64,000 nucleotides of DNA from Diplonema papillatum (GCA_030068145.1 JAPJBO010000044.1:62001-126000), one strand, 5' to 3'; numbered from the stretch's first letter, positions 1 through 10,340 are shown. Notes: generated by a model not told the origin, from the letters alone. Program-made: numbers and translations.

Positions 1-1044
1 ATCGTCGTGGCGCATTTCCTTTCAAGCTGGCGCTTGTGCAACACATCAATTACTCGAAATAGCTTCTTCAAGGCAGCGAGTTCCTTTCGCTCCTGTAGCT
101 TCGTGATGTTCGAGTTTGAGACACGAAAAGCGTTTTATACGTGTTTTTCACGTGTTCGGCGGCTTTCAACTTTCCAAGCAACAAGCGAATCCCTGGGCTT
201 GTGAACACAGAGAGAGGTCTCCAGTGCTCACGCTGAAAATAGCGAACAGGAGTTACATGCCCATAGTGAACTTGGCGAGCTGGCCAGGTTTCTATAAGCG
301 CCGAAAGAAACTCGGTCAGCCAGGGGATTAGCTTCTACTATCCACATTTGCACTGTCAGTCCAAATTTGGAAAGGCGGCGGGGAAAAAGAAGAAAAAGAA
401 GAAATGGCACGACACCACCCAGGCCCCGGAAGAGGTGGCCAATGTGCAATTTGAGAGCCTCTCAGGGCCCAGCATTGTCGTGAAGATACATGGCGTCGCG
501 CTGTGTTGAGCCGTTTCCTGAGTGTCAGCGGTCCAAATTTGGAAAATGGGCCGGAGACCAAACTAATGCCCTGTAACGGTCAGCCTAAATCGCAAAAAGG
601 AAATCATTCATTGATAATCTCACCCAGGGGTGAACTTATTGGTACGGCTGTTTATATGGCGAACTTGCTAAGGCGGGATGAGTACTCTATGGAAGCGAAA
701 GCCGGCTCAACAGCGTGTGCGCCCCGACTTCACCTACCACTACGAAGGTTTTCCCCCCCAACGGGATTCGCATCACAAGGGTGCTCTGCTCAACGAATGC
801 AGCCGAGCGCTATAGCGGAAACGGTGCCGATTAACACGTGACCAAGTTTCACGCGGGTTTCTGAACCTGCACGAACCCCTGATGGTGAACACGAAACGAC
901 CAAAACCCCCGAACGCCACCTCCCCAAGAAATAAATGGGGCACCCCTGGCAATTTTCTGAGAGTAAAAGAAGAAAGAAAAGAAAAAGAAAAGGGAAACTT
1001 GCAGATATATGCGCAGAAAACTGCAATTCTTTGTGACATGCATA

Positions 1045-1113
1045 CGCAAAATGCAGTTTTTTTTTGCAAATATATGCATGTTTGTACGAACATGCATACA
1101 TTTGCAAAAAAAC
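1045..1113. repeat. AT-rich inverted repeat (hairpin)
   Basis: Two arms of about 25 bases, built on TGCAAATATATGCATGTT and its near reverse complement, face each other across a six-base loop (TGTACG). A run of T opens the left arm and a run of A closes the right one. A degenerate half copy (GCAGATATATGCGCAG) lies just upstream near 1000. No gene is visible around it. Confidence 0.7.
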
Positions 1114-1149
1114 AATAAAGTGCGCATATATCTGTATATTACCCAAAAG

Positions 1150-1385
1150 AAAAAGGCCGCTCCAGGTCCAGGAACGTGACGGTCAACCACAGCTTGCAAG
1201 GCTTGAGTCGGAGGCAGCACAGTGCCACAACCCCGTCCGCTCCTGCCCTGTGGCTGACCGTCTCGACGAGCTTGTGTTCAGCGCGAGCGCCAAGCCCCAA
1301 GGTGCGCCACGCCTTGATGCTTTAGTTTGGGAATCGGTAGCCACTTGACCCGTAGGCCCGTGGCTCTGCAGTACCGCCGAATGAG
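1150..1385 (+). repeat. Dispersed repeat family R3, copy 1
   Basis: This stretch is nearly identical to 60660-60890, with shared landmarks such as GGAACGTGACGGTCAACC and GTGGCTCTGCAGTACCGCC. More diverged copies lie at 3130-3295 and, reversed, at 36215-36395. A purine-rich (AAG/AAA) tract precedes the copies. No coding potential is evident, so it is probably a non-autonomous mobile or processed element. Confidence 0.7.
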
Positions 1386-1670
1386 AGTAAAAAAAAAAAC
1401 AAAACAAAAAATAAAAAGAATTGTCGCAAAAATGCAAAACACAGCGTTTCCAGGAAAGATAGGTGGGGGGGTGGTATTTACACGGTGCGCGCGAAGGCGC
1501 CGGGGGCGCTGGAGGGCAGACCTATGTGATACAAGCCGCGGTTACTTTTGGACAAAGTTGCGGGGGTGTCAGCTCCGAGCCACCGAAACGAAAGCGCTGA
1601 CCAAACCGCCTACGGTCAATATCTGCAAACCCCTGGAACCAGGGCTTACGCTCCGTTTTCGGTCTCAGAG

Positions 1671-1930
1671 AAAATACGTGTGGACCACGTGTGGGCGCTT
1701 ACGGTTCGAGAAAAAACTTTCCCCCTCATGTGCGACGGGAAAAAAAAAATAGTGTCGCTACTGACTTGGCGACACCTGGCTGTGCGGCCTTGACCGCTAG
1801 TGGGCCTAGACTCCCCTGCATGTGGACCAATAAATCAAAAATCCACATGTGGTACCTGTGGATTCACACGTGGGGGAACAAAATCCAAAAAGAATTAACG
1901 TGTGGAAATCCACACGTTCCACACGTGGAG
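1671..1930. other. Cluster of CCACACGTGG-type palindromes
   Basis: Within 260 bases there are several overlapping palindromes: CCACATGTGG near 1851, AACGTGTGG facing CCACACGTT near 1900, CCACACGTGG near 1919, and ACGTGTGGACCACGTGTGG near 1677. The CACGTG core is the E-box/G-box type bound by bHLH or bZIP proteins in other eukaryotes. Whether it is bound here is unknown. No gene starts nearby. Confidence 0.5.
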
Positions 1931-2526
1931 CGTAAGCCCTGCCTGGAACCTCTGAACTATTACCCTGACTTACACCCTACAAAAAACCCCTCGGGTGGGC
2001 TAGTCTGACACAGAGTTGTCGACAGGAAAAAAAAAAAAAGGCGAATATCGCCGGAAACACAAAAAAGGACGCTGAAAGATTTGTTCGTGCGAGCACACAG
2101 GCTGGCCGTAAAGGAGAATTGACAGTTGATATTTTTAACATCGACAACCTTGCAGTGGTGATGTGTCCGTCGCAATGCAGTGATATGATGCAGTCGTGCA
2201 GTCGAAGTTCAATAACCGGTGTTGCGGGCACCGGGCAGTCTCGTATCACAACGAAAGTGTGGATCGCACCGTTTCTGGGGTCCTTTGAGGTTCTGGGCCC
2301 TTTTGCGAGCGTTTGGAACAAGTCTTTTGGAAAAGCGGGCGGCGGGTCTACTTTGTCATCTTGAAGGATTATCGGCAACGCGTACATCCGCTCACTGCAT
2401 AAGGTTCCGTTTTTTTTTTTTTGGCGCAGACAAAACTCACCACTCTCCCCTCTCCCTTTTCCACATGACCAGTCAGTTTCTTTAGCCTCTCGACGCAACG
2501 AAGAAAGGATCACGAAAAAACTTTGA

Positions 2527-2528
<2 letters not shown>

Positions 2529-2557
<29 letters not shown>

Positions 2558-2960
2558 GATTTTTTTGTTGTTTCTGGTGTCATGGGGGGCCTTCACGAGG
2601 CGACACTGTTGACCGCACCTGAATTGAGTTGCGGTCGCCGATCCCCCAACCGCCAGCATCATGTACTTGACGCGACGCGGAACCTGCTCAGCATGCCAAT
2701 GACCTGTGATAGCTGAGTGCACACCTAAGCACGGCCGCATCCTCGTGTTGTAGCCGTGTTGTGCATAAGGCTTCGTGGGGGCCTGGTCAACCACCTCATC
2801 TCTATAGGCACAAACCTTTCGCGACCGTGATTGGACAGTCGGGATGCCGGGGGCGGGTCTTCACGACATAAGAGAAAAGTAAAGCAAGATCTGCCCCCTG
2901 CGCCTGCTGTCTTCGGCTGCTTCGGCAGACGACACACACTACTACTAGTTTCTCTGAACA
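2529..2960 (-). repeat. Dispersed repeat family R4, copy with poly-T head
   Basis: A poly-T run of about 28 bases is followed by a unit also found at 10090-10340, 13848-14170 and 26275-26540. Shared landmarks are GTGATTGGACAGTCGGGAT and the CTGCGCCTGCTGTC region. A poly-T at the left end equals a poly-A tail on the minus strand, as expected of a SINE-like retroposon read from right to left. The retroposon reading is inference. Confidence 0.6.
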
Positions 2961-3129
2961 AGCGCCTGGTTTTGTAGGAAATACTGGATGCCATAGGCGA
3001 GCACGCGAACCGCCGCAATCCCCTACCTAGGGAAGCCCCAAATTGTATTTGGGGGCTGAAAAAGACGAAATCGGACGAAAAAATGGACATCATGTGATAA
3101 TCTGACCAGGCACCCCCCTCCCTCAGACG

Positions 3130-3295
3130 AAAGAAAATAGAGAAGAAGAAGAAGTTCGCTGCGGGGCAACAGCGTAACGGGCAAGTGTCCCAACCCCGTC
3201 CGCTCCGCGGGGCTGACCGTCTCCACGGGCTCGTGTTCAGCTGAAGCACCCGAGCCCCAAGGAGCGCCACTCCTCTGCAGGCACCCTCCGAAAGA
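3130..3295 (+). repeat. Dispersed repeat family R3, diverged copy
   Basis: A GAAGAAGAAG tract is followed by CCCCGTCCGCTCCGC, GGGCTGACCGTCTC and GCTCGTGTTCAGC, matching the middle of the R3 copies at 1150 and 60660 with many substitutions. Confidence 0.55.
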
Positions 3296-3449
3296 AAACA
3301 ACGTTCCAAGGGCACGAACCTCTTCATTTTCCGCATTTTCTCTTTTCTATTCCTGTATTTCAGGCTTGCATGCCCAACCAAAAGCAAAGCGAAAAGAAAG
3401 CAAGAGCGTTTTATCACCTCGCGGTGTCACGGGATGTTCGGCCGCCGCG

Positions 3450-3560
3450 CACTTAACCATGGTTAAGAAGACGTACCAAAGCCTAGACACAAATATAGCT
3501 CAAAGCATCTGCAGAATATCTGCACGAAACGCCTCCAGGCAAAAACCTGTTTTTCGCTGC
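3450..3560 (+). repeat. Dispersed repeat family R8 (palindrome-headed)
   Basis: GCGCACTTAACCATGGTTAAG followed by a stretch rich in AGCTCAAAGCATCTGCAG. Two other copies are at 13084-13195 and 58555-58680. The head is a near-perfect palindrome (TTAACCATGGTTAA). No coding content. Confidence 0.65.
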
Positions 3561-4268
3561 AGACTTCTCCCTAGCTCGTGTGGGTGGTACGGTACTCCTT
3601 TGCTAAAACACCTGCTTGTAAAACATACCCAAGGCCGCCGGTGGCCTTTACGGTTACCCACTGCGTCTGTGCACAAACTTCTATAGCCACGGGCCGTCTA
3701 CGACTCGAAGGTGCCAGTCATGCTACAGTATTGCAGTCACACTTCAATAGTCACTTTGGTGGGTAAGCGCGACAGAGGAGGAAACGTGCCGTTCGCACAC
3801 TCGAAACACAATTAAAACTCTGGGGTCGGGCCGGACTCAAGCGGTTCATCAAACCTGTTTCCTTGTTAGTTCTTCCCGATGCGCTGCCGCTTTCTTCTCC
3901 GGCGTTTTTAGCTCTTTCGGACAGTCCGTTGAGTTTCGTGCCAACCAAGTGCAAACCGGATCAATAGTGTTATGGAGCTGGTGAAAACGTATCAGTCGTC
4001 CGGCAGGCAGTGCAGCGCAGTTTGCAGCAGACAGTGACTCATATTGCGTTGTTATCATTCCACGGACGAGTCGTTCGCGAATAGATCGTCAACTTCGTTG
4101 CACCTCTCGACTCGCATGGCGTCGGCGTCGCATTGCTGACTGTGTGCCACTGATAGGAGGAGTTCTCCGTCGGCTCCTCACTCCTGCATTGCGAGAATGC
4201 TGCTGCTGCGCGCTTCCCTAGAACAATGCAGCGAGGAATTTTCTTTTTGTATAAGCACCTGCTCTGTT

Positions 4269-4520
4269 GGAAATATTTGAGAAGACCGCCAGTTGCGAAA
4301 TCTCAAAGTGTGGTACATCGGCATGCCGATGACTCCCCTATATCGCAACAATATTCCAATATCAAAGGAGGTAAATGTGCTGTGGCCCACACGATTACCA
4401 GGGAAATCTGGGCTCAGTGGCGGGCGTAAGCTTTCAACAAAAACGACCCACTTGTTTTTGTATTGTTTTCTCCTCCAGCCTCCGTCGAAGTAAGCACAAA
4501 GGCAGTCCCTTTTCGAGACA
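4269..4520 (+). mobile_element. MITE-like element (family M), diverged copy
   Basis: Family M elements begin with GGAAATACTTGAGGAGGCTG and end with its approximate reverse complement (GGCAGCCCCTCGAGTATTT). This copy has a diverged left end and a damaged right end, but keeps the interior landmarks AAAGGAGGTAAATGTGCTGT and GTGGCGGGCGTAAGC. It encodes nothing. Its right end is about 25 bases before a copy of the motif E family and the truncated kinesin copy. Confidence 0.65.
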
Positions 4521-4546
4521 TTGCAATGTGTTCCAAAATTGAGGAA

Positions 4547-4582
4547 TGGTCACCTGGAGACTTCAGGTCAACCTCATGTGAA
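4547..4582 (+). repeat. Motif E copy (short dispersed element)
   Basis: GGTCACCTGGAGACTTCAGG is a degenerate copy of a roughly 55-base element whose general form is GGTCACCCGGAGACTTTAAA, then CCCCGG, then CAAGCGAACTTTCACTCTAA. It lies upstream of the truncated kinesin copy. A better copy lies upstream of the intact kinesin. Confidence 0.45.
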
Positions 4583-4639
4583 GTGTTATCTGCCAAACAA
4601 AACAGGAACGTCGGGGCTTTCGCGGTTTGGCGGCAAGGG

Positions 4640-5087
4640 GGAGAAGTACTAGAGGTTGACTACTCCGTCGATCGCACTCTCGTCGGTTCTCGTCGTCCAG
4701 CACAACACAACAAAAAAGAAGAGGAAAAGGCGAAGGAAGGCAGAACAACAACAAGCAGAAGAAGACCAAGACCAGGCAATGGACAACTTATTCGCGTCTG
4801 ACAAAGCCAGGCTGCGGCCGGCTCCAACTTTCTCGTTCACGAAGTCGCCGGTCGGCGGCGGGAAAGCAGACGGCTTACCGATGTCGAGCAGCCCGCAGGC
4901 GTCTGCGAAGGAAGCGGGGGACGGTGCGCCTTCGCCGGGCGGGTACCGGCGGGACCACCCGGTGACGGCGCCTGTTGCCGGCGGCGCGCCGCACAGCCGG
5001 CCGACGCCGAACGTCGAGCTCCGCAGCGTGCCGGTGCACCGCGCCACGCGGCCGCAGGCTTTCAACGACGACAGCCGCCAGACCTAG
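4640..5087 (+). pseudogene. Truncated 5' copy of the kinesin-14 gene
   Basis: An ATG at 4779 opens a 102-codon frame that matches the first ~97 codons of the intact kinesin (start 5364) with very few changes, then runs into TAG at 5085 just after the shared FNDDS stretch. The leader is also duplicated: CGGCAAGGGGGAGAAGTACT and the CTACTCCGTCGATCGCACTC block occur upstream of both. The coiled coil and motor domain are missing, so no motor can be made. The copy looks recent because third positions are almost unchanged. It could yield a 102-residue low-complexity peptide if transcribed, but there is no evidence for that. It is more likely a by-product of tandem duplication. Confidence 0.85.
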
Positions 5088-5146
5088 ACGCGAAGACTCA
5101 CCAGCAAGCATAAGACACTGAACCATACCAACACACGACACCTTAA

Positions 5147-5213
5147 AATAACCCGGAGACTTTGAAACCCCGGACTTCAACCTCAAGCGAACTTTCACTG
5201 TCATAATTAACAG
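5147..5213 (+). repeat. Motif E copy upstream of kinesin
   Basis: Contains CCCGGAGACTTTGAAACCCC, then CGGACTTC and CAAGCGAACTTTCACTGT. It matches the copies at 15300, 24686 and (reversed) 55540. It lies about 150 bases upstream of the kinesin start codon, so it may be part of the promoter or 5' UTR region. Confidence 0.55.
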
Positions 5214-5363
5214 GAGCGGAGGGGCTTTCGGTTGGGCGGCAAGGGGGAGAAGTGCTAGAGGTTGACTACTCCGTCGATCGCACTCTCGTCGGTTCTCGTC
5301 GCTCAGCAACACAAAAAAAGAAGACGAAGGAAAAGGCATACCGCCACCAACAACAACCAGGCA

Positions 5364-7706
5364 ATGGACAACTTATTCGCGTCTGACAAGGCCAGGCTGC
5401 GGCCGGCTCCAACTTTCTCGTTCACGAAGTCGCCGGTCGGCGGCGGGAAAGCAGACGGCTTGCCAATGTCGAGCAGCCCGCAGGCGTCTGCGAAGGAAGC
5501 GGGGGACGGTGCGCCTTCGCCGGGCGGGTACCGGCGGGACCAGCCGGTGACGGCGCCTGTTGCCGCCGGCGCGCCGCACAGCCGGCCGACGCCGAACGTC
5601 GAGCTCCGCAGCGTGCCGGTGCACCGCGCCACGCGGCCGCAGGCTTTCAACGACGACAGCCCCCCAGCCCGGCGCGAAGACTACGCCGCTGCGCGGCAAG
5701 CCGCGTCGAAGGGGCCGTCCCTCGCCGACACCGTGGGCCACACCCCGACGCCGATGGCCCGCGGCGGCAGCGACCTGGAGGCGCAGAGCGAGCACGAGTC
5801 CTTCAGCCGCACCTACCAGCCGGGCGACCGCACCTCGAACCCAGTCCGCTCCGGCTCCGCCCGCCGCCGCGCAACGGGGGGCCCGCAGGCGAACGCTCAT
5901 CGGCCGGCCAGAGAGGCCACCGCGCTATCATCCTCCCACCGGGGGAAGTCTCCCGCGGGGCTGAAAGGGCGTGCTGCCTCCGGCGCCGCGCCGGGCGCGA
6001 AGCCGCATACGGCGAACCCAGCGTTTATCCGTGGGCCGACGGGGGGGAAAAGGCGCCCTACCGAGCTGGAGGCGGCGAAGGACACGAACGAGAAGCTCAA
6101 AGCCGCCCTCGACGGGTACAAGCAGGAAATCGGCGAGCTCAAACAAGCCCTCGTCGACCAGCAGGGCCACTACGAAGACGAGCTTCAACGGCAGCACGAC
6201 GAAGCGCAGCAAGCCGTCGATCACTTGTCCAACGAGCTCGATTTGGCAGAGCAGCGAAAAGCGGCTGAATTGGCCGAAAAAGACAGGCTGCTCGCCGCAA
6301 AGGACGTCGCCATGGCGCAGATGGAGGAGAAGATGGAGGAGCAGAAGCGACTCATGCAGCGCCGGATCGACAGCATCACGGAAGAGGCGAACAACCGCAT
6401 GGAGGAGTACGAGCACGTCATCGAGAAGTTCCAAGCCGAGGTGGGGCGGCTGGAGGGAGTCGTCCAGGACAAGGTCCGCACCATCAAGGAGACGGAGGAA
6501 GCGCGCGACAAGCGGTACCAGCAGTACGAAGAGTACCTGATGATCGGCGAAAAGTCCCGGGCGGAGCTGCACAACGCGCTCCTCGAGCTCAAAGGCAACA
6601 TCCGCGTGTTCGCGCGCATCCGGCCGATGCTGGAGAAGGAGATCCAAGCGAAAATGGGCGACCCCTCGACGCACTTCGAATTCCCGGAAGGGACCGACCA
6701 CCGCGGGCTGCACGTGGTCGATGTCCCGGGGCATCAGTCGCCGGTGCCCGGGAAGTCGGAGGCGAACAAGACGCTGCCCTTCACGTTCGACAAGGTGTTC
6801 GGGCCCACGGTGGACCAAGGGACGATTTTCAACGAGATTTCGCAGCTCATCCAGTCGTCGCTCGACGGGTACAAAGTGTGCATCTTCGCGTACGGGCAGA
6901 CAGGCAGCGGGAAGACCCACACCATGGAGGGACCCGACCCGTCGGTCGAGTCCGACAACAACGGCATGATCCCGCGGGCGGTCAACCAGATCTTCGACAA
7001 CTGCCAGTGGAAGTCCAAGCAGACCGGCTTCACGTTCCGGCTCCTCTGCTCGTTCCTCGAAATCTACAACGAAACCGTCCACGACCTGCTCAAACCCCCC
7101 GAGTGCTACACGAACATCGCCGGGTCCGGGAAAGACAACGTCAAGCACGAGATTCGAATCATCGACAACGAAGCCGTCGTCACCAACGTTACCGAGGAAG
7201 AAGTCAAAGGCCCGAATCACGTATACGAGCTTCTACGTGTCGCAAACGAGACGAGGAAGACGGAAGGCACGAAGATGAACGAGCGCGCATCGCGATCGCA
7301 TTCGGTGTTCATCATGAAAATCAGAGGGTACAACGAGGCCACCCGGCAGGAGATCAACGGGCAGTTGAATTTGATCGACCTGGCGGGGTCCGAACGCTTG
7401 GGGAAGTCGAAGGCGGAGGGCGACCGACTGCGGGAGACGCAGCACATCAACAAGTCGCTGGCGTGCCTCGGCGACGTGATCGTCGCGCTGGCGAAGGGAG
7501 AGGGCTCGCACGTCCCGTTCCGACAGTCGAAGCTGACGCACCTGCTGCAGCCTTCGATGACGAACGATTCGAAGACGCTCATGTTCGTCAACATCAACCC
7601 GGTGAAGGACCACCTGCATGAGTCCATCTGCTCCCTCCGCTTCGCGGCGAAGGTCAACGCCTGCGAAATCGGCATCGCGCGCCGAAAGATCATCACCAAG
7701 TCTTAG
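5364..7706 (+). CDS. Kinesin-14 family C-terminal motor protein
   Basis: A 780-residue kinesin in one uninterrupted exon. Residues 1-230 are low-complexity, rich in Pro, Ala, Arg and Ser. Residues 235-405 form a coiled coil rich in Glu, Lys and Gln. The motor begins at about residue 412 with NIRVFARIRP and runs almost to the C-terminus. ATP-site motifs are intact: P-loop GQTGSGKT (511-518), switch I NERASRSHSVF (639-649) and switch II DLAGSE (672-677). A C-terminal motor preceded by the LKGN-IRVF neck is the hallmark of the kinesin-14 (KIFC/Ncd) family, whose members walk to microtubule minus ends in spindles or flagellar transport. I chose the ATG at 5364: it follows an AG dinucleotide by three bases, and it is the start duplicated in the upstream copy. 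An upstream in-frame extension has no ATG. A 120-bp satellite starts about 100 bases past the stop. Confidence 0.96.
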   Translation: MDNLFASDKARLRPAPTFSFTKSPVGGGKADGLPMSSSPQASAKEAGDGAPSPGGYRRDQPVTAPVAAGAPHSRPTPNVELRSVPVHRATRPQAFNDDSPPARREDYAAARQAASKGPSLADTVGHTPTPMARGGSDLEAQSEHESFSRTYQPGDRTSNPVRSGSARRRATGGPQANAHRPAREATALSSSHRGKSPAGLKGRAASGAAPGAKPHTANPAFIRGPTGGKRRPTELEAAKDTNEKLKAALDGYKQEIGELKQALVDQQGHYEDELQRQHDEAQQAVDHLSNELDLAEQRKAAELAEKDRLLAAKDVAMAQMEEKMEEQKRLMQRRIDSITEEANNRMEEYEHVIEKFQAEVGRLEGVVQDKVRTIKETEEARDKRYQQYEEYLMIGEKSRAELHNALLELKGNIRVFARIRPMLEKEIQAKMGDPSTHFEFPEGTDHRGLHVVDVPGHQSPVPGKSEANKTLPFTFDKVFGPTVDQGTIFNEISQLIQSSLDGYKVCIFAYGQTGSGKTHTMEGPDPSVESDNNGMIPRAVNQIFDNCQWKSKQTGFTFRLLCSFLEIYNETVHDLLKPPECYTNIAGSGKDNVKHEIRIIDNEAVVTNVTEEEVKGPNHVYELLRVANETRKTEGTKMNERASRSHSVFIMKIRGYNEATRQEINGQLNLIDLAGSERLGKSKAEGDRLRETQHINKSLACLGDVIVALAKGEGSHVPFRQSKLTHLLQPSMTNDSKTLMFVNINPVKDHLHESICSLRFAAKVNACEIGIARRKIITKS

Positions 7707-7799
7707 ACCAGCAACGCCGTGCCGCAACAGACTGGGACTGGTCTGGCTCTGGTCGGCGCTCCTTCGTTTTTTACGAGCCCGGTACCGTTTTCTGATTGC

Positions 7800-9395
7800 A
7801 TTTGGGGTTAGAATGCACAGAATCTGTGGGTTGTGCGACCGTCTGCGTTGCACTCGGGTGTCGTCCTCTTCACCAAAGCAGCAGAGCGCGGTGCAGTCCC
7901 TGTGGATAGACCATAGTCGCTTTGTGGTTGGAATGCAGATAATCTGTGGTGTGTGCGACCGTTGCACTCGGGTGTCGTCCTCTTCACGAACGCAGCAGAG
8001 CGCGGTGCAGTCCCTGTGGATAGACCATAGTCGCTTTGTGGTTGGAATGCAGATAATCTGTGGTGTGTGCGACCGTCTGCGTTGCACTCGGGTGTCGTCC
8101 TCTTCACGAACGCAGCAGAGCGCGGTGCAGTCCCTGTGGATAGACCATAGTCGCTTTGTGGTTGGAATGCAGATAATCTGTGGTGTGTGCGACCGTTGCA
8201 CTCGGGTGTCGTCCTCTTCACGAACGCAGCAGAGCGCGGTGCAGTCCCTGTGGATCGACCATAGTCGCTTTGTGGTTGGAATGCAGATAATCTGTGGTGT
8301 GTGCGACCGTCTGCGTTGCACTCGGGTGTCGTCCTCTTCACGAACGCAGCAGAGCGCGGTGCAGTCCCTGTGGATCGACCATAGTCGCTTTGTGGTTGGA
8401 ATGCAGATAATCTGTGGTGTGTGCGACCGTCTGCGTTGCACTCGGGTGTCGTCCTCTTCACGAACGCAGCAGAGCGCGGTGCAGTCCCTGTGGATCGACC
8501 ATAGTCGCTTTGTGGTTGGAATGCAGATAATCTGTGGTGTGTGCGACCGTCTGCGTTGCACTCGGGTGTCGTCCTCTTCACGAACGCAGCAGAGCGCGGT
8601 GCAGTCCCTGTGGATCGACCATAGTCGCTTTGTGGTTGGAATGCAGATAATCTGTGGTGTGTGCGACCGTCTGCGTTGCACTCGGGTGTCGTCCTCTTCA
8701 CGAACGCAGCAGAGCGCGGTGCAGTCCCTGTGGATCGACCATAGTCGCTTTGTGGTTGGAATGCAGATAATCTGTGGTGTGTGCGACCGTCTGCGTTGCA
8801 CTCGGGTGTCGTCCTCTTCACGAACGCAGCAGAGCGCGGTGCAGTCCCTGTGGATCGACCATAGTCGCTTTGTGGTTGGAATGCAGATAATCTGTGGTGT
8901 GTGCGACCGTCTGCGTTGCACTCGGGTGTCGTCCTCTTCACGAACGCAGCAGAGCGCGGTGCAGTCCCTGTGGATCGACCATAGTCGCTTTGTGGTTGGA
9001 ATGCAGATAATCTGTGGTGTGTGCGACCGTCTGCGTTGCACTCGGGTGTCGTCCTCTTCACGAACGCAGCAGAGCGCGGTGCAGTCCCTGTGGATCGACC
9101 ATAGTCGCTTTGTGGTTGGAATGCAGATAATCTGTGGTGTGTGCGACCGTCTGCGTTGCACTCGGGTGTCGTCCTCTTCACGAACGCAGCAGAGCGCGGT
9201 GCAGTCCCTGTGGATAGACCATAGTCGCTTTGTGGTTGGAATGTAGATAATCCGTGGTGTGTGCGACCGTTGCACTCGGGTGTCCTCCTCTTCACGAACG
9301 CAGCAGAGCGCGGTGCAGTCCCTATGATAGACCACAGTCGCTTTGGGGTTAGAATGCAGATAATCTGTGGGTGCGTGTCCTCCTCTTCACCAACG
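7800..9395. repeat. 120-bp tandem satellite, about 13 copies
   Basis: The unit contains GACCATAGTCGCTTTGTGG, GAATGCAGATAATCTGTGG and GCAGAGCGCGGTGCAGTCC. Inner copies are nearly identical, while the first and last two are diverged. Some copies lack a six-base TCTGCG, giving 114-bp units. Both lengths are multiples of three, so long open frames appear on both strands; these are artefacts of repetition. Single decayed relatives occur at 14825-14995 and 63715-63930. Confidence 0.95.
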
Positions 9396-9750
9396 CAGCG
9401 AGTCGTGTTGCAGGCGGTTGCTCTCGATTTACCGGAAAACAAGAGAGGGGGAACAAGGAAGAAGCTCGTGCAAAAAAGCTTGTTGGGTGATTCTATTCGA
9501 TTAGATTTCCAACGTCGGCCGAAATTTCATCGCGGAAGCCTGATAGACCGCGATGTGTCGGAAGACAAAAGCTGGCGCTACGACTGGCGAGTACAACTTT
9601 CTGCTGTGCCGGCGCTCATACCATTTCTTCCAGGATTGCGACTTTGTGTAGAGTTCTGTTGCGGCAACTACCCCCCCCGCCTGCTCGTGCAGTGACTAGC
9701 CAACCGCCGCCCCCCTCAGGACCTCAGGAAGAAAACGATTTCTGCGGGCC
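9396..9750. other. Unassigned spacer
   Basis: No gene, rRNA or known repeat is recognised between the satellite and the rRNA relic. A phrase GATAGACCGCGATGTGTCGG near 9543 hints at one more decayed satellite monomer. Confidence 0.4.
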
Positions 9751-9891
9751 AATCTTGGGATAGAGCTTGGGAGAGGGAAGCTCGTTGTCTTGGCAACAAG
9801 TTCAGCGCCCGAATCCAAGCAAAGTTTCTCAGCTAGAGGAAGCAAAAGTCGTAGCAAGGTTGCTGTAGGTGAACCTGCAGCAGGATCATTA
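9751..9891 (+). rRNA. SSU (18S) rRNA 3'-end fragment
   Basis: The last 70 bases are the conserved end of small-subunit rRNA: CTAGAGGAAGCAAAAGTCGT, AGCAAGGTTGC, TGTAGGTGAACCTGCAG and the terminal GGATCATTA. The region before it, from about 9751, folds as a long imperfect hairpin (GCTTGGGA paired with ATCCAAGC, GTTG paired with CAAC), as expected for helix 44. The decoding-site strand AAGTCGTAGCAAGG has one change from the near-universal AAGTCGTAACAAGG. Nothing of the rest of the 18S gene precedes it and no 5.8S sequence follows, so this is an isolated fragment, not a working rDNA unit. The GCTGTAGG...CCTGCAGC form of helix 45 points to Euglenozoa. Confidence 0.88.
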
Positions 9892-10089
9892 CCAAAGATT
9901 TCAATTCTGAATGGAATGAGGAAACGACTTTCAAACAGATTGGAATTCCCCCCGGGCCATTCTGGCAGCAGTCAGTTTCGAGACTGCCAGGTGAGACTGC
10001 CAGGTGAGCGGCGTCACCTTCCCTAACCTGCGTCTGATGCAGCTGTTGTACGGGATCGCCCTGCATGCACTCCGGCTGCGCGCGCCTAA

Positions 10090-10340
10090 TTCAAAGGTTG
10101 CTGCCGCGGCCGCAAGGGTCGCAGCTGCGTCAGATCAAAGCGGCGAAATATGGGCCTCTATGGCTGACTGCACACCGAAGCGGGGCTGCATCCTCACGCT
10201 GCGGTGTGCATAGCCTCATCCTTACACGGCACCAACCTTTCGCGACCGAGATTGGACAGTCGGGATAGCTGGGGGCGGGTCCCTTCTTTGAGCGTAGAAT
10301 AAGAAAGAAATGCAAAGCAAGACCTGCCCCCTGTGCCTGT
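10090..10340. repeat. Dispersed repeat family R4, copy 2
   Basis: Shares GATTGGACAGTCGGGAT, GACTGCACACC and GACCTGCCCCCTG with the R4 copies at 2560, 13900 and 26300. No coding content. Confidence 0.6.

Noticed and set aside
2900-2945. U6 snRNA-like GCTGCTTCGGCAGACGAC
   Set aside because: Only a short match; the U6 catalytic ACAGAGA box is absent, and the word belongs to the R4 dispersed repeat, also present at 14130.
5928-7220. 430-codon minus-strand frame opposite the kinesin
   Set aside because: A shadow of GC-rich coding sequence on the other strand, with Leu/Arg/Val-rich composition and no domain.
7233-9442. Three long open frames (540-700 codons) on both strands over 7.2-9.4 kb
   Set aside because: They are produced by the 120/114-bp satellite, whose period is divisible by three, and on the minus strand also by antisense kinesin sequence. 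There is no domain or non-repeated composition.
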